Of a stretch of DNA of 64,000 bases, positions 12,360 to 22,955 are shown piece by piece. The notes under the pieces are model-generated. The model had not been told where the DNA came from and did no database searches. It was given only the letters and a program-made list of their open reading frames with translations. Positions within the stretch are counted from its first letter, which is position 1, and each line of letters opens with the position of its first letter. The translations under genes were made by a program, and so were the position numbers. This stretch comes from Siphonodentalium dalli (lineage: Eukaryota > Mollusca > Scaphopoda > Gadilida > Siphonodentaliidae): the NCBI GenBank assembly GCA_032622095.1, contig CP136063.1, forward strand, positions 10,147,814 through 10,211,813, read 5' to 3'.

Positions 12360-12877
12360 AGGTGGATTATCTCTTTGTAAACATGTATTATATAGTTACC
12401 GGGGTATAAAATATTAGATTTGAATCGAAGACTCCTGTCCGGAAATGCTTCTATCGATTAATATTAATTTTATTTCGAATATTTTCTGGTTTAAAAAGGT
12501 GTTTGTTCAGCTAACGAACAATAGTGGTTACTGTTAACAGAAACCAGAAATTATTTTGTGTAATTTTGTCACAAATAAACGTTAATTATATTCATTATCG
12601 CTTATATATGTGGAACAAAACAATACAAACAACCAATATGTGACATTTGACATTCGATGCGTAGCCGTAGGAACAACACAGTGCTCTATATCGCAATACG
12701 GTCTCATCCGAATGGTCGGTTCTAAAAATAGTAACATAAATGGGCCCGATTTAATATTCGAAATAAAGTCAATATTAGTTGATGGAAGATTTTCCGGACA
12801 TAGGTCTTCAGTTCATATCTAATATTTTATACCCACGCAACTATTTAAAATTTGTTATTTAAAGAGATAATCCATCT
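12360..12877 (+). mobile_element. TTAA-A element, complete, 518 bp
   Basis: TTAA flanks at 12356-12359 and 12878-12881. It begins AGGTGGATTATCTCTTT and ends AAAGAGATAATCCATCT. It carries the open version of the internal frame (about 70 codons, 12610-12822, starting GTG). No transposase-like motif is present, so I take it as non-autonomous. TTAA target sites are used by piggyBac, Kolobok and Sola3 type transposases. The ends do not decide which. Confidence 0.92.
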
Positions 12878-12927
12878 TTAACCTGTCATCCCCAATCAGT
12901 TGGTTCCAAATTAAGCCCCTTCCAACA

Positions 12928-14294
12928 TAGTCCAAGTCTTCTCGTACTAAAACTAGCTAATATTTTGGGATGGAGAGATGCTAGTGTTTAGTCCGAGATC
13001 GCGCGCATAGCCATCTTATGACACGAGTTAAGCGTTAATGACCCGCTCAAATAAAACCACAATTATATGAAATAAAATATCACAATTGCGACAATAAAAG
13101 ATATTTTCCGCAGAAGACATGCTATTTGATCTGAACCCCACATCAGTTGTGAATTGAAAGCGGTAATTTAATGCGAAAAGAGACATTTACCGCAATGTTT
13201 ACAAATTTTTAAAAGTATGCGAACTCAGTTGACCTCGCGAACTGTGTTCGGCATTTTCCGTTGAAAATATTCCGTAGATTTTCGACTGACAACGCAAATT
13301 ACGATGAATTCTCCATTGTAATCGTCATTATGTGTGTCAATAAATAAAAAATAAATAGATTAATTAAACATTGAAGATATAAATGTAATACATTAAATAA
13401 ATTACAGGGAATTACAACCCTCTCAAAGTTTAAAACAGTGTAAACACAACGAGCATTAGAATAAATAATATGGTGCTACATTTCCCACATTTGGTGGACT
13501 TCAGCGAAATTAAGATATATACTAAGCGAACAGAGCAATATACTGCTCTTGTTAAGCACACAAAAAATCAAACAAAATTTGTATAAATTTTTAACCTTAA
13601 GTTTGAAAAGTCCCACTAAAACGGAAGAACTATATTTTGAAACTGTGTGATTCGGTTCTCCGATTATTTTATCAACACAAAAGTCAAAATGCACATGGAT
13701 GAAAATCACAGGCATGGCAAGTCAGACAAAAAAGTTCTAATTTGCTCCAATTTTGACAAGTTGCTTGCGAAAATTGTCAACAAAACTACCTTTCTGATCC
13801 TCCATTATGTCATTAAGTTTTTAGTGCGGGAATTGTTCTCAAAGCACATTGGAAACTGGACTTTGCGGAGATCGGTTTTCACCATTTTGTTCGGAAAACC
13901 CCGCGCTGTATATAGAAACGGAAACTAGAATACTCATAACAAACACCGGACAATGCCGAAGTTCTTCGGAACCTGAGTTCGGCTTTCAGTTAAGTAAACA
14001 AACAGAAAAAACAACGATGTTTGTGGCAATCAACCGGAATATTCTATGTGTAATTTAACATTAAAGTTAGATTATTATACACCATTCTGACCATAAGATG
14101 TCACTCTTTCCGACGTATATAGCATCATGTATTGCTTTGTTAGGTAAATAGAGTAAAATACAACACAGATTCCCGCCACAGATCCTGGGCGTAACTCGTG
14201 TCATAAGAAGGCTATGCGCGCGATCTCGGACTAAACACTAGCATCTCTCCATCCCAAAATCTTAGCTAGTTTTAGTACGAGAAGACTTGGACTA
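12928..14294. mobile_element. Mutator-like element, 1367 bp, with 9-bp target duplication
   Basis: The inverted repeats run about 100-110 bp: TAGTCCAAGTCTTCTCGTAC at the left end and its complement at the right, with ACACTAGCATCTCTCCATCC-type sequence shared further in. The 9 bases CTTCCAACA lie directly before (12919-12927) and after (14295-14303). Long terminal repeats with a 9-bp duplication are the hallmark of Mutator-like elements. Interior frames of up to about 93 codons show no recognisable transposase domain, so it appears non-autonomous. The class is inferred from structure only. Confidence 0.85.
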
Positions 14295-14303
14295 CTTCCA
14301 ACA

Positions 14304-16755
14304 CTGCACCTGGTGATAGTGTATGTAAATGAAATCCTTTTCTACCTAAAAGTCTGACACAGCAGGTTACACCACCTCTGGTCGGCGCTTTGGCAATAGT
14401 GATAAGCCTCTGAAACAAGAGTTGCGGGTCGATGTGTACAACGTTGTTGTCGATCTTGAGAGAAAGAGCACTCATTATTATTGCTTGGGATGTTCGCTTG
14501 AATACATAACTCATAACATCTTTCCCTCCCATGTTCATAATAGATCTTCCTGCCTATTAGTCCAGTGCATTTATGAGAATAAAGTGCCAAACCTCAAACT
14601 AATTGCAACACAATGTTTCTTAGCAGGAATAAGTCTATTAATCAAAAATTATAAACAACATACTAAAAATCAAAAAGATCAAGTAAGGCGAAATTGATAA
14701 AATTTGTGAAATAAATTTAGTAAAATTTGGTAAAATTTGATAGCTTTTCAAGGATGTTTATAAAAAACTTCTTTTCACATGTGCTTCCATTTATATATCC
14801 ATTTTGTTGAGTACACAATCCTGATTACATAACAGAAAACATTTTCCAGATACGTTGATAATTTATCGAGTTATGTGCCTCCAAATTGGGAGTTTGTCTA
14901 ATTTCGGAGCCTCAATTTCTGAAGAATTAGCTAAAATCCATATTTTAGGGTCTAGTATTTAAAAAACTAGAGGACAATGAAGGGATATCTTACTGTTGTA
15001 TTAGTTGCCTCACTATATTGTGCACAAAAAAAGTATTTCTTTATGCATCTATGATCGAGAAGACAAAAATATTCTTCAACAAAATGTGTGTCCCATTGTA
15101 TGAAATTTGCCTTGTGACACAGAACTGGTGTGATGAAATACCATATTTGAGGTCATACAACTCAATAAATTGATATCCATATGCCCTGTATTTCTCATAA
15201 CCTCTTACGTATACTAGGTTATATACACTGTGCTGGAATTGCTAAACACATATGTGCCATAATCAACTTATGGCCCTATGAATCCTTTGTATTGACGCTT
15301 TTCAAAAAATGCCATTTTGGACTGTTTTGTGGTGTGTTTTTTTTGTATTGCACTGACATCATGCAATGCACTGAGTATTTCACAGAACAATTCATCCTGC
15401 AAAACTATACACCAGTACATGTGTATTCGCGATGAAGTCAATATATCTGCACATACTAAGGTCAATGAATCGCGAAAATATGTACACCAATTCAATTCAA
15501 ATTTATTCTCGTCCTTATAGAGTGATATGACAGATTATAGAATTACAGAATCAGATACATAATATATTTGCATGCATATGCGTTATAATATATACGAAAT
15601 ATATATATACGAAATATAGTAAATGTTTAAGCTTGTTGCTTTTAGATGGTAATAATAATTTTAGTATTAGATTTGTTCTATGTGGTCCAGTTAGTGGGGT
15701 TTATGTTACGATTGCCACTTAGTATCAATATGACTTAAACAAGTCCATAAGACCTTTCCGACGAAACTCGACCGGATCCCTTGTGTTTTCGTTCATTTCG
15801 GGAATTAAATTAAATTAATTGATTGCAGTAACCAGGCAATGAGATAAACACATTCAGATCAGTGAACCGTAAAACTCTGTTATACGTTCAAGTCCATTCC
15901 ATTTAAAGTCAATGCATAAACACATATTCAGACTTGACCCATGCGAAGCTCTGTACCCAAAGAAAGCTATAGATAATATTCAGATCGGTCCACTGCGAAA
16001 CCATGTATACATACAGTATATCATGATAGCGTTGGCGTAACGCATGTACACAACGAAGATCAAGGCTCCCAGTACAAGTCAATAGTGGCAGATTTAACAC
16101 ATGCCACACTCTTCAACTGCACCAGCACATTAACATTGACATTAGCTAAAATTAGTCCGAAATAAAATATGTAAACACAATATTGTTAAAATCCAACATG
16201 TCTGCACCCTTCCCTAACTCCGTGCATCGGCAGCAAATGAAGCCGGATGAAATGTCACGAATTATTTTTGGCAAAAGTAAAGTACATGCCCATGGTAAAA
16301 CTGTTCGGTACCTTATGAAAGTGTCCATCGCCTAGCAACTATTTACAACTCGCGTAAAACATTAATTAAAAAAGCAACCATTCCAGTAAAAAATCCTTCT
16401 GCGTCGCCGCCATGTTCCAATATCAGTTTATATAACACAGCGAAACTGTAGCAGTTACTATAACACTAAGAAACTATAGCAGTTAACTGTTTTCATTGGT
16501 GTTGAAAATTCAAGTACATAAATACGTTGTTCGAACTTTATGTTTAATGACTTGCAACTATATAGAACATATCACATCCTTATGGCCTGATATCGGTTTT
16601 TCGGCGGCCGTCTTGGCTATTAATATTTATCCACCGCTCACTACATAAAGCTCAAATCCCCATCACGTACATAAAGCTCAAATCCCCATCACGTACATAA
16701 ACAGTTTAAGCGGCGGCACTAGCTATATATTATACTAGCCGATGAGCCCGACGTT
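14304..16755. other. Unassigned DNA with one dispersed repeat start
   Basis: A copy of the AGTCCAGTGCATTTATGAG repeat starts near 14558 and resembles 10919 for about 55 bp. Simple AT sequence (TATATACGAAATATA) lies at about 15585-15625. Short frames around 15181-15520 overlap each other on both strands and have no domain. I see no supported gene. Confidence 0.4.
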
Positions 16756-16761
16756 GTCCGG

Positions 16762-17175
16762 GCTATTCAAATACCAACTTTCAAGTCAATAGCTCCACCC
16801 GTTTCCGAGATCTGGTCTGCGCAAGCGCGAAGCTGGCGTCGCACGGGCTCGGCGACCCGATAAAATTCGTATCCGGGGCAAGATACATTCACATACCAAA
16901 TTTCAAGTCGATAGCTCCACCAGTTTCCGAGATCTGGTCTGCGCATGCGCGAAGCTTGTGTCGCACGGGCTCGGCAAACCGATAAAATTCGTATCCGGGG
17001 CAAGATACATTCACATACCAAATTTCAAGTCGATAGCTCCACCCGTTTCCGAGATCTCTTCTGCGCATGCGCGAAGCGGGCGCCGCACGGGCTCGGCAAT
17101 ACGACAACGTCGACCGCCTGGTCAAACTACACACACGTACCAAGTTTCGCCCCGATCGGTCGAGAATCGTAGATT
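16762..17175. repeat. 122-bp tandem repeat, about 3.4 units, with ACAG tail
   Basis: The unit contains CCAA.TTTCAAGTCGATAGC, TCCACCCGTTTCCGAGATCT, GCGCGAAGC, CGCACGGGCTCGGC and AAATTCGTATCCGGGGCAAG. It is followed by CCGATCGGTCGAGAATCG and a short ACAGACAGACAGACAAACAG run at about 17189-17210. Wording of this type with an ACAG tail is frequent in invertebrate dispersed repeats. It is GC-rich relative to its surroundings. The overlapping frames on both strands are artefacts of the repeat. Confidence 0.85.
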
Positions 17176-17288
17176 TGTATAAATGACATACAGACAGACA
17201 GACAAACAGAGGTCTTCAAAATATATATGAGATATGTAAAAGAGTTGCAGAGTGCATAATGGTGAACTATCAGCAGAGAAAACACAGC

Positions 17289-18482
17289 TTAACAAAAATG
17301 ATACGGTTAATGCAAAATACAGTAATTGACTAGTGGAATATTAAAAAAAAAATGATACGGTTAATGCAAAATACAGAAATTGACTACTGGAATATTAAAG
17401 AAAAATGATACGGTTAATGCAAAATACCGAAATTGACTAGTGGAATATTAAAAAAATAATGATACGGTTAATGCAAAATACAGAAATTGACTAGTGGAAT
17501 ATAAAAAAAAAATGATATGGTTAATGCAAAATACAGAAATTGACTAGTGGAATATTAAAAAAAAATGATACGGTTAATGCAAAATACAGAAATTGACTAG
17601 TGGAATATTAAAAAAAAAATGATACGGTTAATGCAAAATACAGTAATTGACCAGTGGAATATTATCACAAAAATGATACGGTTAATGCAAAATACCGAAA
17701 TTGACTAGTGGAATATTAAAAAAAAAATGATACGGTTAATGCAAAATACCGAAATTGACTAGTGGAATATTAAAAAAAAGAAGATACGGTTAATGCAAAA
17801 TACAGTAATTGACTAGTGGAATATTATAACAAAAATGATACGGTTAATGCAAAATACCGAAATTGACTAGTGGAATATTAAAACAAAAATGATACGGTTA
17901 ATTCAAAATACCGAAATTGACTAGTGGAATATTAAAAAAAAATGATACGGTTAATGCAAAATACCGAAATTGACTAGTGGAATATTAAAAAAAAAATGAT
18001 ACGGTTAATGCAAAATACAGTAATTGACTAGTGGAATATTATAACAAAAATGATACGGTTAATGCAAAATACCGAAATTGACTAGTGGAATATTTAAAAA
18101 AAAATGATACGGTTAATTCAAAATACCGAAATTGACTAGTGGAATATTTAAAAAAAATGATACGGTTAATGCAAAATACAGTAATTGACTAGTGGAATAT
18201 TATAACAAAAATGATACGGTTAATGCAAAATACCGAAATTGACTAGTGGAATATTATAACAAAAATGATACGGTTAATGCAAAATACAGTAATTGACTAG
18301 TGGAATATTAAAAAAAAAATGATACGGTTAATGCAAAATACAGTAATTGACTAGTGGAATATTTTTAAAAAAATGATACGGTTAATGCAAAATACCGAAA
18401 TTGACTAGTGGAATTTTTTTTTTTTAAATGATACGGTTAATGCAAAATACCGAAATTGACTAGTGGAATATTAAAAGAAAAA
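17289..18482. repeat. Satellite of about 55 bp, roughly 22 units
   Basis: The conserved part is AATGATACGGTTAATGCAAA, then ATAC.G.AATTGACTAGTGG, then AATATT. The variable part is an A-rich linker of 5-12 bases, sometimes ATAACAAA. Units differ mainly by CAG or CCG after ATA and by linker length. Confidence 0.95.
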
Positions 18483-18721
18483 TACATTGACAAAAGATCG
18501 TGTCAGTGACAATTTGGCTTATAGCCTATTATAATTTGACCATACGATGCCATTATGAGCACGGTACGATCACGTGTTTTATTAACACAACTGCACAAAA
18601 TGACAATTCATATTTGATGGGGGATATATGTTTTACAAACAATAATCCTTGAAAGCAATATAATTAGCTTTTTCTGGCAATTTCAACTCCCAGTTCAGTG
18701 TAGGAAATTAGTACAATTTAA

Positions 18722-19239
18722 AGATGGATTATCTCTTTAAATAACAAATTTTAAATAGTTGCGTGGGTATAAAATAGATATGAACTGAACACCTATGTCC
18801 GGAAAAGCTTCTATCAATTAAAATTGATTTTATTTCGAATATTAAATCGGGCCCATTTATTGTATTATTTTTAGAACCGACCATTCGGATGAGACCGTAT
18901 TGCGATATAGAGCACTGAGCTGTTCCTACGGCTACGCAACAAATTTCAAATGTCACAGATTGATTGTGTGTATTGTTTTGTTCCACAGATATAAGCGATA
19001 ATGAGTATAATTAACGTTTATTTGTGACAAAATTGCACAATATAATTTCTGGTCTTGGTTAACAGTAACCACTATTGTTCGTTAGCTGAACAAACACGCC
19101 TTTTTAGACCAAAAAAGTATTCGAAATAAAATTAATATTAATCGATAGAAGCATTTCCGAACATGAGTCTTCGATTCACATCTAATATTTTATACCCCGG
19201 TAACTATATAATACATGTTTACAAAGAGATAATCCACCT
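18722..19239 (-). mobile_element. TTAA-A element, complete, 518 bp
   Basis: TTAA flanks at 18718-18721 and 19240-19243, and standard family ends. The internal frame is open for about 86 codons (18729-18986, minus strand) and runs nearly to the element end. Confidence 0.92.
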
Positions 19240-19383
19240 TTAACACTAAGAAGTTATCGGCAACATTGAAAACCGGGTTCTATAAATTTTAAAAAACATT
19301 TAAGAAATAAAATTTAGGTCCAAAATATGCACGTTTCGAAAATCGACAACATATTGTGTGGAGATGACTAATAATATACTAAA

Positions 19384-20308
19384 GTTGGATTATCTTCTTG
19401 TAAACATGTATTATATAGTTACTGGGGTATCAAATATTAGGTATGAATAGAAGACTCCTGTTCGAAAATGCCTATATTTATTAATAATTTTTTTTTTTAA
19501 TATGGTCTTGTCTAAAAAATGTGGTTTTCTAACTAACGAACAATGCATGTAGTTACTGTAGCTTCAACAGAGACCAGAAATTGTATTGTGTAATTTTGTC
19601 ACAAATAAACGATAATGGACCCTATGTCGCTTATAACTATGGGGTAAAACAATACAATCAATCAATCTGGGACATCTGACGTTCGGTATGTAGCTATAGG
19701 AACAACGTAATGCTCGATATCGCTATATGGTATCGCCTGAATTGTCTGTTCTAAAATAGACAAATAAAGTGTCCCAATTAATAATCTCATTTCATAATAA
19801 AATCTATGAATTGATAGAAGCCTTTCTGGACAGGGTTCTTCAATTCATATTTATTATTTTAGACCCACACGAGTATATTTCAAATTTGTAATTTAACCCT
19901 TTACCCAACAGAACGCCCAGAAACGCCCGAATGAAGCTTCAACAGCCTAAATTATCTTGGGTCTGTCTCAATAAAACCATACACATATGGAAATCATTGG
20001 AACCGGCTGATTGCCCACATTGTGATAGTTACAGTTATACACTGTGCCAATGCATTCTCTTATATATGCGAGTCGACCATAGGTCGCCTCGCATATATAA
20101 GAGAATGCATTGGCCTAAAACAAAATCTTTTTTGAACACTTTTTAACATTTTTTCTTACATTCTTTAACAATTTTATAATTTGTAATGTGTTAAGCCAAT
20201 GCATTCTCTTATATATGCGAGGCGACCTATGGTCGACTCGCATATATAAGAGAATGCATTGGCACAGGGCCCTTCTGTTCGGGAAAGGGTTAAAGAGATA
20301 ATCCATCT
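19384..20308 (+). mobile_element. TTAA-A element split by a nested TTAA-B element
   Basis: The left end reads AGTTGGATTATCTTCTTG after CTAA, a decayed TTAA. The right end reads AAAGAGATAATCCATCT and is followed by TTAA at 20309-20312. About 15 bp before the right end the sequence is interrupted at a TTAA by the 393-bp TTAA-B element. The host copy is a diverged subfamily-B member, consistent with its being older than the insert. Confidence 0.88.
19897..20289. mobile_element. TTAA-B element (piggyBac-like MITE), 393 bp, two palindromes
   Basis: TTAA flanks at 19893-19896 and 20290-20293. The left end CCCTTTACCCAACAGAACG and right end (complement CCCTTTCCCGAACAGAA) are inverted repeats. CCCTTT after TTAA is the usual start of piggyBac-type elements. 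Two 69-bp palindromes lie inside: 20046-20114 and 20195-20263. Each has 33-bp stems with one mismatch and a 3-base loop, and the second is the exact reverse complement of the first. The stem contains TATATAAG on both strands. No transposase is present. Confidence 0.9.
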
Positions 20309-20312
20309 TTAA

Positions 20313-20630
20313 TTGCTAAGACTTTAGATAAAATTAATGCCACTGTGTCAATATCCACATATAACTATAAATATATATGTCTACCTCCAGTTCCACATAT
20401 CAGTGGACGGAGACAATAAAGAAATTGAAACCACACTTATACTCTGCCGTGATCTCCAATACAACATGCGGCGTTAAGTGGATCAGCGTGAATTACTCTG
20501 CTAAAAAATCGCCATATCAAATCCAGTCGTAAGTCGGGATTTTTTTTACCCTGTGCATTATATGTGTGGGGCTCCCTGCAGGGTAATGGATGTTTTTTTT
20601 TATTTTATGTCCTAAAAATTGTGAGAAACA
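20313..20630. other. Short intergenic stretch
   Basis: It lies between the nested TTAA elements and the predicted 3' end of the zinc-finger gene. Nothing further was recognised. Confidence 0.4.
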
Positions 20631-20636
20631 TTTATT
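20631..20636 (-). promoter_or_regulatory. Candidate poly(A) signal AATAAA of the zinc-finger gene
   Basis: TTTATT on the plus strand reads AATAAA on the minus strand, about 145 bp past the stop codon at 20780. It is the first good match downstream of the gene, but AATAAA is common in AT-rich DNA. Confidence 0.45.
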
Positions 20637-20662
20637 TTAAAAAAATGATAAAAAATTGTTAG

Positions 20663-20731
20663 GCCAATGCATTCTCTTATATATGCGAGGCGACCTATGG
20701 TCGACTCGCATATATAAGAGAATGCATTGGC
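20663..20731 (-). repeat. Lone TTAA-B palindrome in the predicted 3' UTR
   Basis: A 69-bp near-perfect palindrome with 33-bp stems, one mismatch and a 3-base loop is identical in design to those in the TTAA-B elements. It begins GCCAATGCATTCTCTTATA and is flanked on the outer side by CACAGGG as in complete elements. The rest of the element is absent or reduced to AT-rich interior. It lies between the stop codon (20780) and the candidate poly(A) signal, so a transcript would fold into a 33-bp hairpin. Confidence 0.85.
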
Positions 20732-20779
20732 ACAGGGTAAAAAAGTTTTCCACCCACAAATATGTGGATGCTTTTATGT

Positions 20780-22117
20780 CTAGTCGGATGTCGGCGATGA
20801 CGGCGATGATGGTGACGATAATGAAGATGAATATGATTGCGACGATAACGATAATGAAGATGTTGGCGATGATGACGACGATGGCGATAATGAAGATGGC
20901 GATGATGATGATGTAGACGATGGTGACGACGGTGCTGACGATAATGGCGACGATGACCACGATGACGACGACGACCGCGACGATGATGAATGTGTGACAA
21001 AGTGGATCATCGTATGTGTTTTCAGATTACCTCGGGATGTAAAGTTCTTAAGGCATACTTCACACTGATACGGTCTCTCGTTGGTATGGATCATCATATG
21101 TGTTTTCACACTACTTCCGGACGCAAAATTCTTAAGACATACACCACACTGAAATGTTGGTTTGTCTTGTGTATGTGTCATCATATGTGTTTTCAGCGGA
21201 TGGTATGCCTGTCTCGCCTTTCTATGGGTCTTCATGTGCGTTTTGCGACTACTAGCTGATGCAAACGTCTTGTGACATTTACCACACGTATATGCTGATA
21301 TATCATCGTCTGAGGCCGGTTTTGCTGTTGTGTGAGTCTTCATGTGTTTTTTTAGACAACCAGCTGATGAAAATACCTTACGGCATGTACCACACGGATA
21401 AGCTGGTATTTCTTCTGTATGCTTAGTGATCTTCATGTGTTTTTTGTGACAGCTAGCTGATGCAAATACCTTACGGCATGTACCACATGTATAAGCGGGT
21501 ATCTTTTCTGTACGCTTAGTGAGCCTCATGTGTTTTTTCAGATTGCTAACCGATGAAAAGTTCTTAAGACGGATACACTGATTTGCTGGCCTCGCTCGCG
21601 TATGAATCTTCCTCATATGTGTTTTGAGCCTACCCGCTGATGTAAATGTCTTATGACATAATTCACACTGATTCGCCGGTCTCGCTCTTGTATGAATCTT
21701 CATATGAGATTTTAGACTGCCAGCCGATACAAATGTCGTGTGACATATATCACATAAATATGTCAGTCCATCTATTGTGTGATTCCTCGCATGTTTCTTC
21801 AGAATACGAGCCGATCGAAATATCTCATGACACACATCACAAGGATGTTGCTCGGTGATTTTCGGATGTTGCTCGGTGATTTTCGGATGTTGCTCGGTGA
21901 TTTTCGGATGTTGCTTGGTTCTTTTCGGATGTTGCTCGGTGATTTTCGATTGTTGCTCGGTGATTTTCGGATGTTGCTCGGTGATTTTCGGATGTTGCTC
22001 GGTTCTTTTCGCGCTCTTATGTTGAGTATTGTTGTCAGATTCAAGTGTCGTCTGCTTGCTGTGTGGTTTCCTTTCCCTCGTCGATAAGCTACTATTATTA
22101 TCAAACATGTCAGCCAT
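20780..22117 (-). CDS. C2H2 zinc-finger protein, 445 aa
   Basis: Probable nuclear DNA-binding protein. The N-terminus (residues 1-39) is polar. Residues 40-91 are a run of eight or so 7-residue repeats based on EQHPKIT. Residues 93 to about 372 hold eight good C2H2 fingers (C-x2-C-x12-H-x3-5-H, for example CDVCHEIF...HARNH and CEVCLKNF...HTMIH). A degenerate finger beginning CIRLKNF lacks a cysteine, and another is shortened near KARQAYH. Linkers are mostly not the TGEKP type. Residues 373-445 are almost entirely Ser and Pro, encoded by a GATGACGACG-rich track. The frame is intact and starts at ATG 22117. A strong acceptor (TTCTTTCTTTTGTTTCAG on the minus strand) ends at 22201, so this looks like the single large coding exon of a spliced gene. 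Targets are unknown. It could instead be a recent transposon-associated finger gene. Confidence 0.85.
   Translation of the reverse strand: MADMFDNNSSLSTRERKPHSKQTTLESDNNTQHKSAKRTEQHPKITEQHPKITEQQSKITEQHPKRTKQHPKITEQHPKITEQHPKITEQHPCDVCHEIFRSARILKKHARNHTIDGLTYLCDICHTTFVSAGSLKSHMKIHTRARPANQCELCHKTFTSAGRLKTHMRKIHTRARPANQCIRLKNFSSVSNLKKHMRLTKRTEKIPAYTCGTCRKVFASASCHKKHMKITKHTEEIPAYPCGTCRKVFSSAGCLKKHMKTHTTAKPASDDDISAYTCGKCHKTFASASSRKTHMKTHRKARQAYHPLKTHMMTHTQDKPTFQCGVCLKNFASGSSVKTHMMIHTNERPYQCEVCLKNFTSRGNLKTHTMIHFVTHSSSSRSSSSSWSSSPLSSAPSSPSSTSSSSPSSLSPSSSSSPTSSLSLSSQSYSSSLSSPSSPSSPTSD
21845..22000 (-). repeat. 21-bp coding tandem repeat (EQHPKIT)n
   Basis: About eight units of GTGATTTTCGGATGTTGCTCG on the plus strand, in frame with the finger gene. 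Variants read EQQSKIT and EQHPKRT/KQHPKIT. The unit length keeps the frame, so copy number could change without breaking the protein. Confidence 0.9.
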
Positions 22118-22200
22118 CTTTTTGTCCTGAAAGTCTCTCCGTTATTTGTCATCAGCACAGTAGTATGTTGGTAACTTAGCATCGACGCTTAAGTGGATCT

Positions 22201-22218
22201 CTGAAACAAAAGAAAGAA
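22201..22218 (-). promoter_or_regulatory. Predicted 3' splice site before the zinc-finger coding exon
   Basis: Reading the minus strand, TTCTTTCTTTTGTTTCAG is followed by AGATCCACTTAAGCG, about 83 bp before the ATG. The pyrimidine tract and CAG are a strong match to a metazoan acceptor. The upstream exon was not identified. Confidence 0.6.
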
Positions 22219-22431
22219 TTTCATTGAAGACGTTTTGAGTGCAACACACACACATAGATACGATAAATTGTATATGTCGGGTGTAAAAATAATGACATTT
22301 AGTATAAAATACAAAATGTTTTTTTTTTTATATTTTTTAATCTAGATCTCAATATATGTGTAAAATATGTTTATTACATGATCCTACCCTTATTCCATAC
22401 AATAAACCCAATCTATAAAATGTTCGTTTAA

Positions 22432-22951
22432 AGGTGGATTATCTCTTTGTAAACATGTATTATATAGTTACCGGGGTATAAAATATTAGATCTGAATCGA
22501 AGACTCATGTCCGGAAATGCTTCTATCGATTAATATTAATTTTATTTCGAATATTTTCTAGTCTAAAAAGGTGTAGTTGTTTAGCTAACGAACAATAGTG
22601 GTTACTGTTAACAGAGACCCGAATTTTTACTATACAATTTTGTCACAAATAAACGTTAATTATACTCATTATCGCTTATAACTATGGAACAAAACAATAC
22701 AAACAATCAATCTGGGACATTTGATTTTCGGTGCGTAGCCATAGGAACAGCCCAGTGCTCTATATCGTAATATGGTATCATCCGAATGGTCTGTTCTAAA
22801 AATAGACACATAAACGGTCCCGATTAAATGTTCGAAATAAAATCAATATTAATTGATAGCAGCTTTTCCGGACAGGGGTCTACAGTTCATATTTATTATT
22901 TTATACCCACGGAACTATTTAAAAAAAATTATTTAAAGAGATAATCCATAT
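22432..22951 (+). mobile_element. TTAA-A element, complete, 520 bp, subfamily B
   Basis: TTAA flanks at 22428-22431 and 22952-22955. Ends AGGTGGATTATCTCTTT and AAAGAGATAATCCATAT. The internal frame starts with ATG but has two stops. The second, in GATTAAATG, is shared with the outer copy at 54 kb, which marks this subfamily. Confidence 0.92.
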
Positions 22952-22955
22952 TTAA

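Noticed and set aside
16767-17182. Overlapping frames of 74-84 codons on both strands with repeated Arg-rich peptides
   Set aside because: They are explained by the 122-bp GC-rich tandem repeat. There is no domain or start context.
20637-21000. Frames of 86-107 codons overlapping the 3' end of the zinc-finger gene
   Set aside because: They are shadows of the purine-rich Ser/Pro-coding track and the palindrome. Peptides such as LCQCILLYMRVDH are just translations of the TTAA-B palindrome and recur wherever it occurs.
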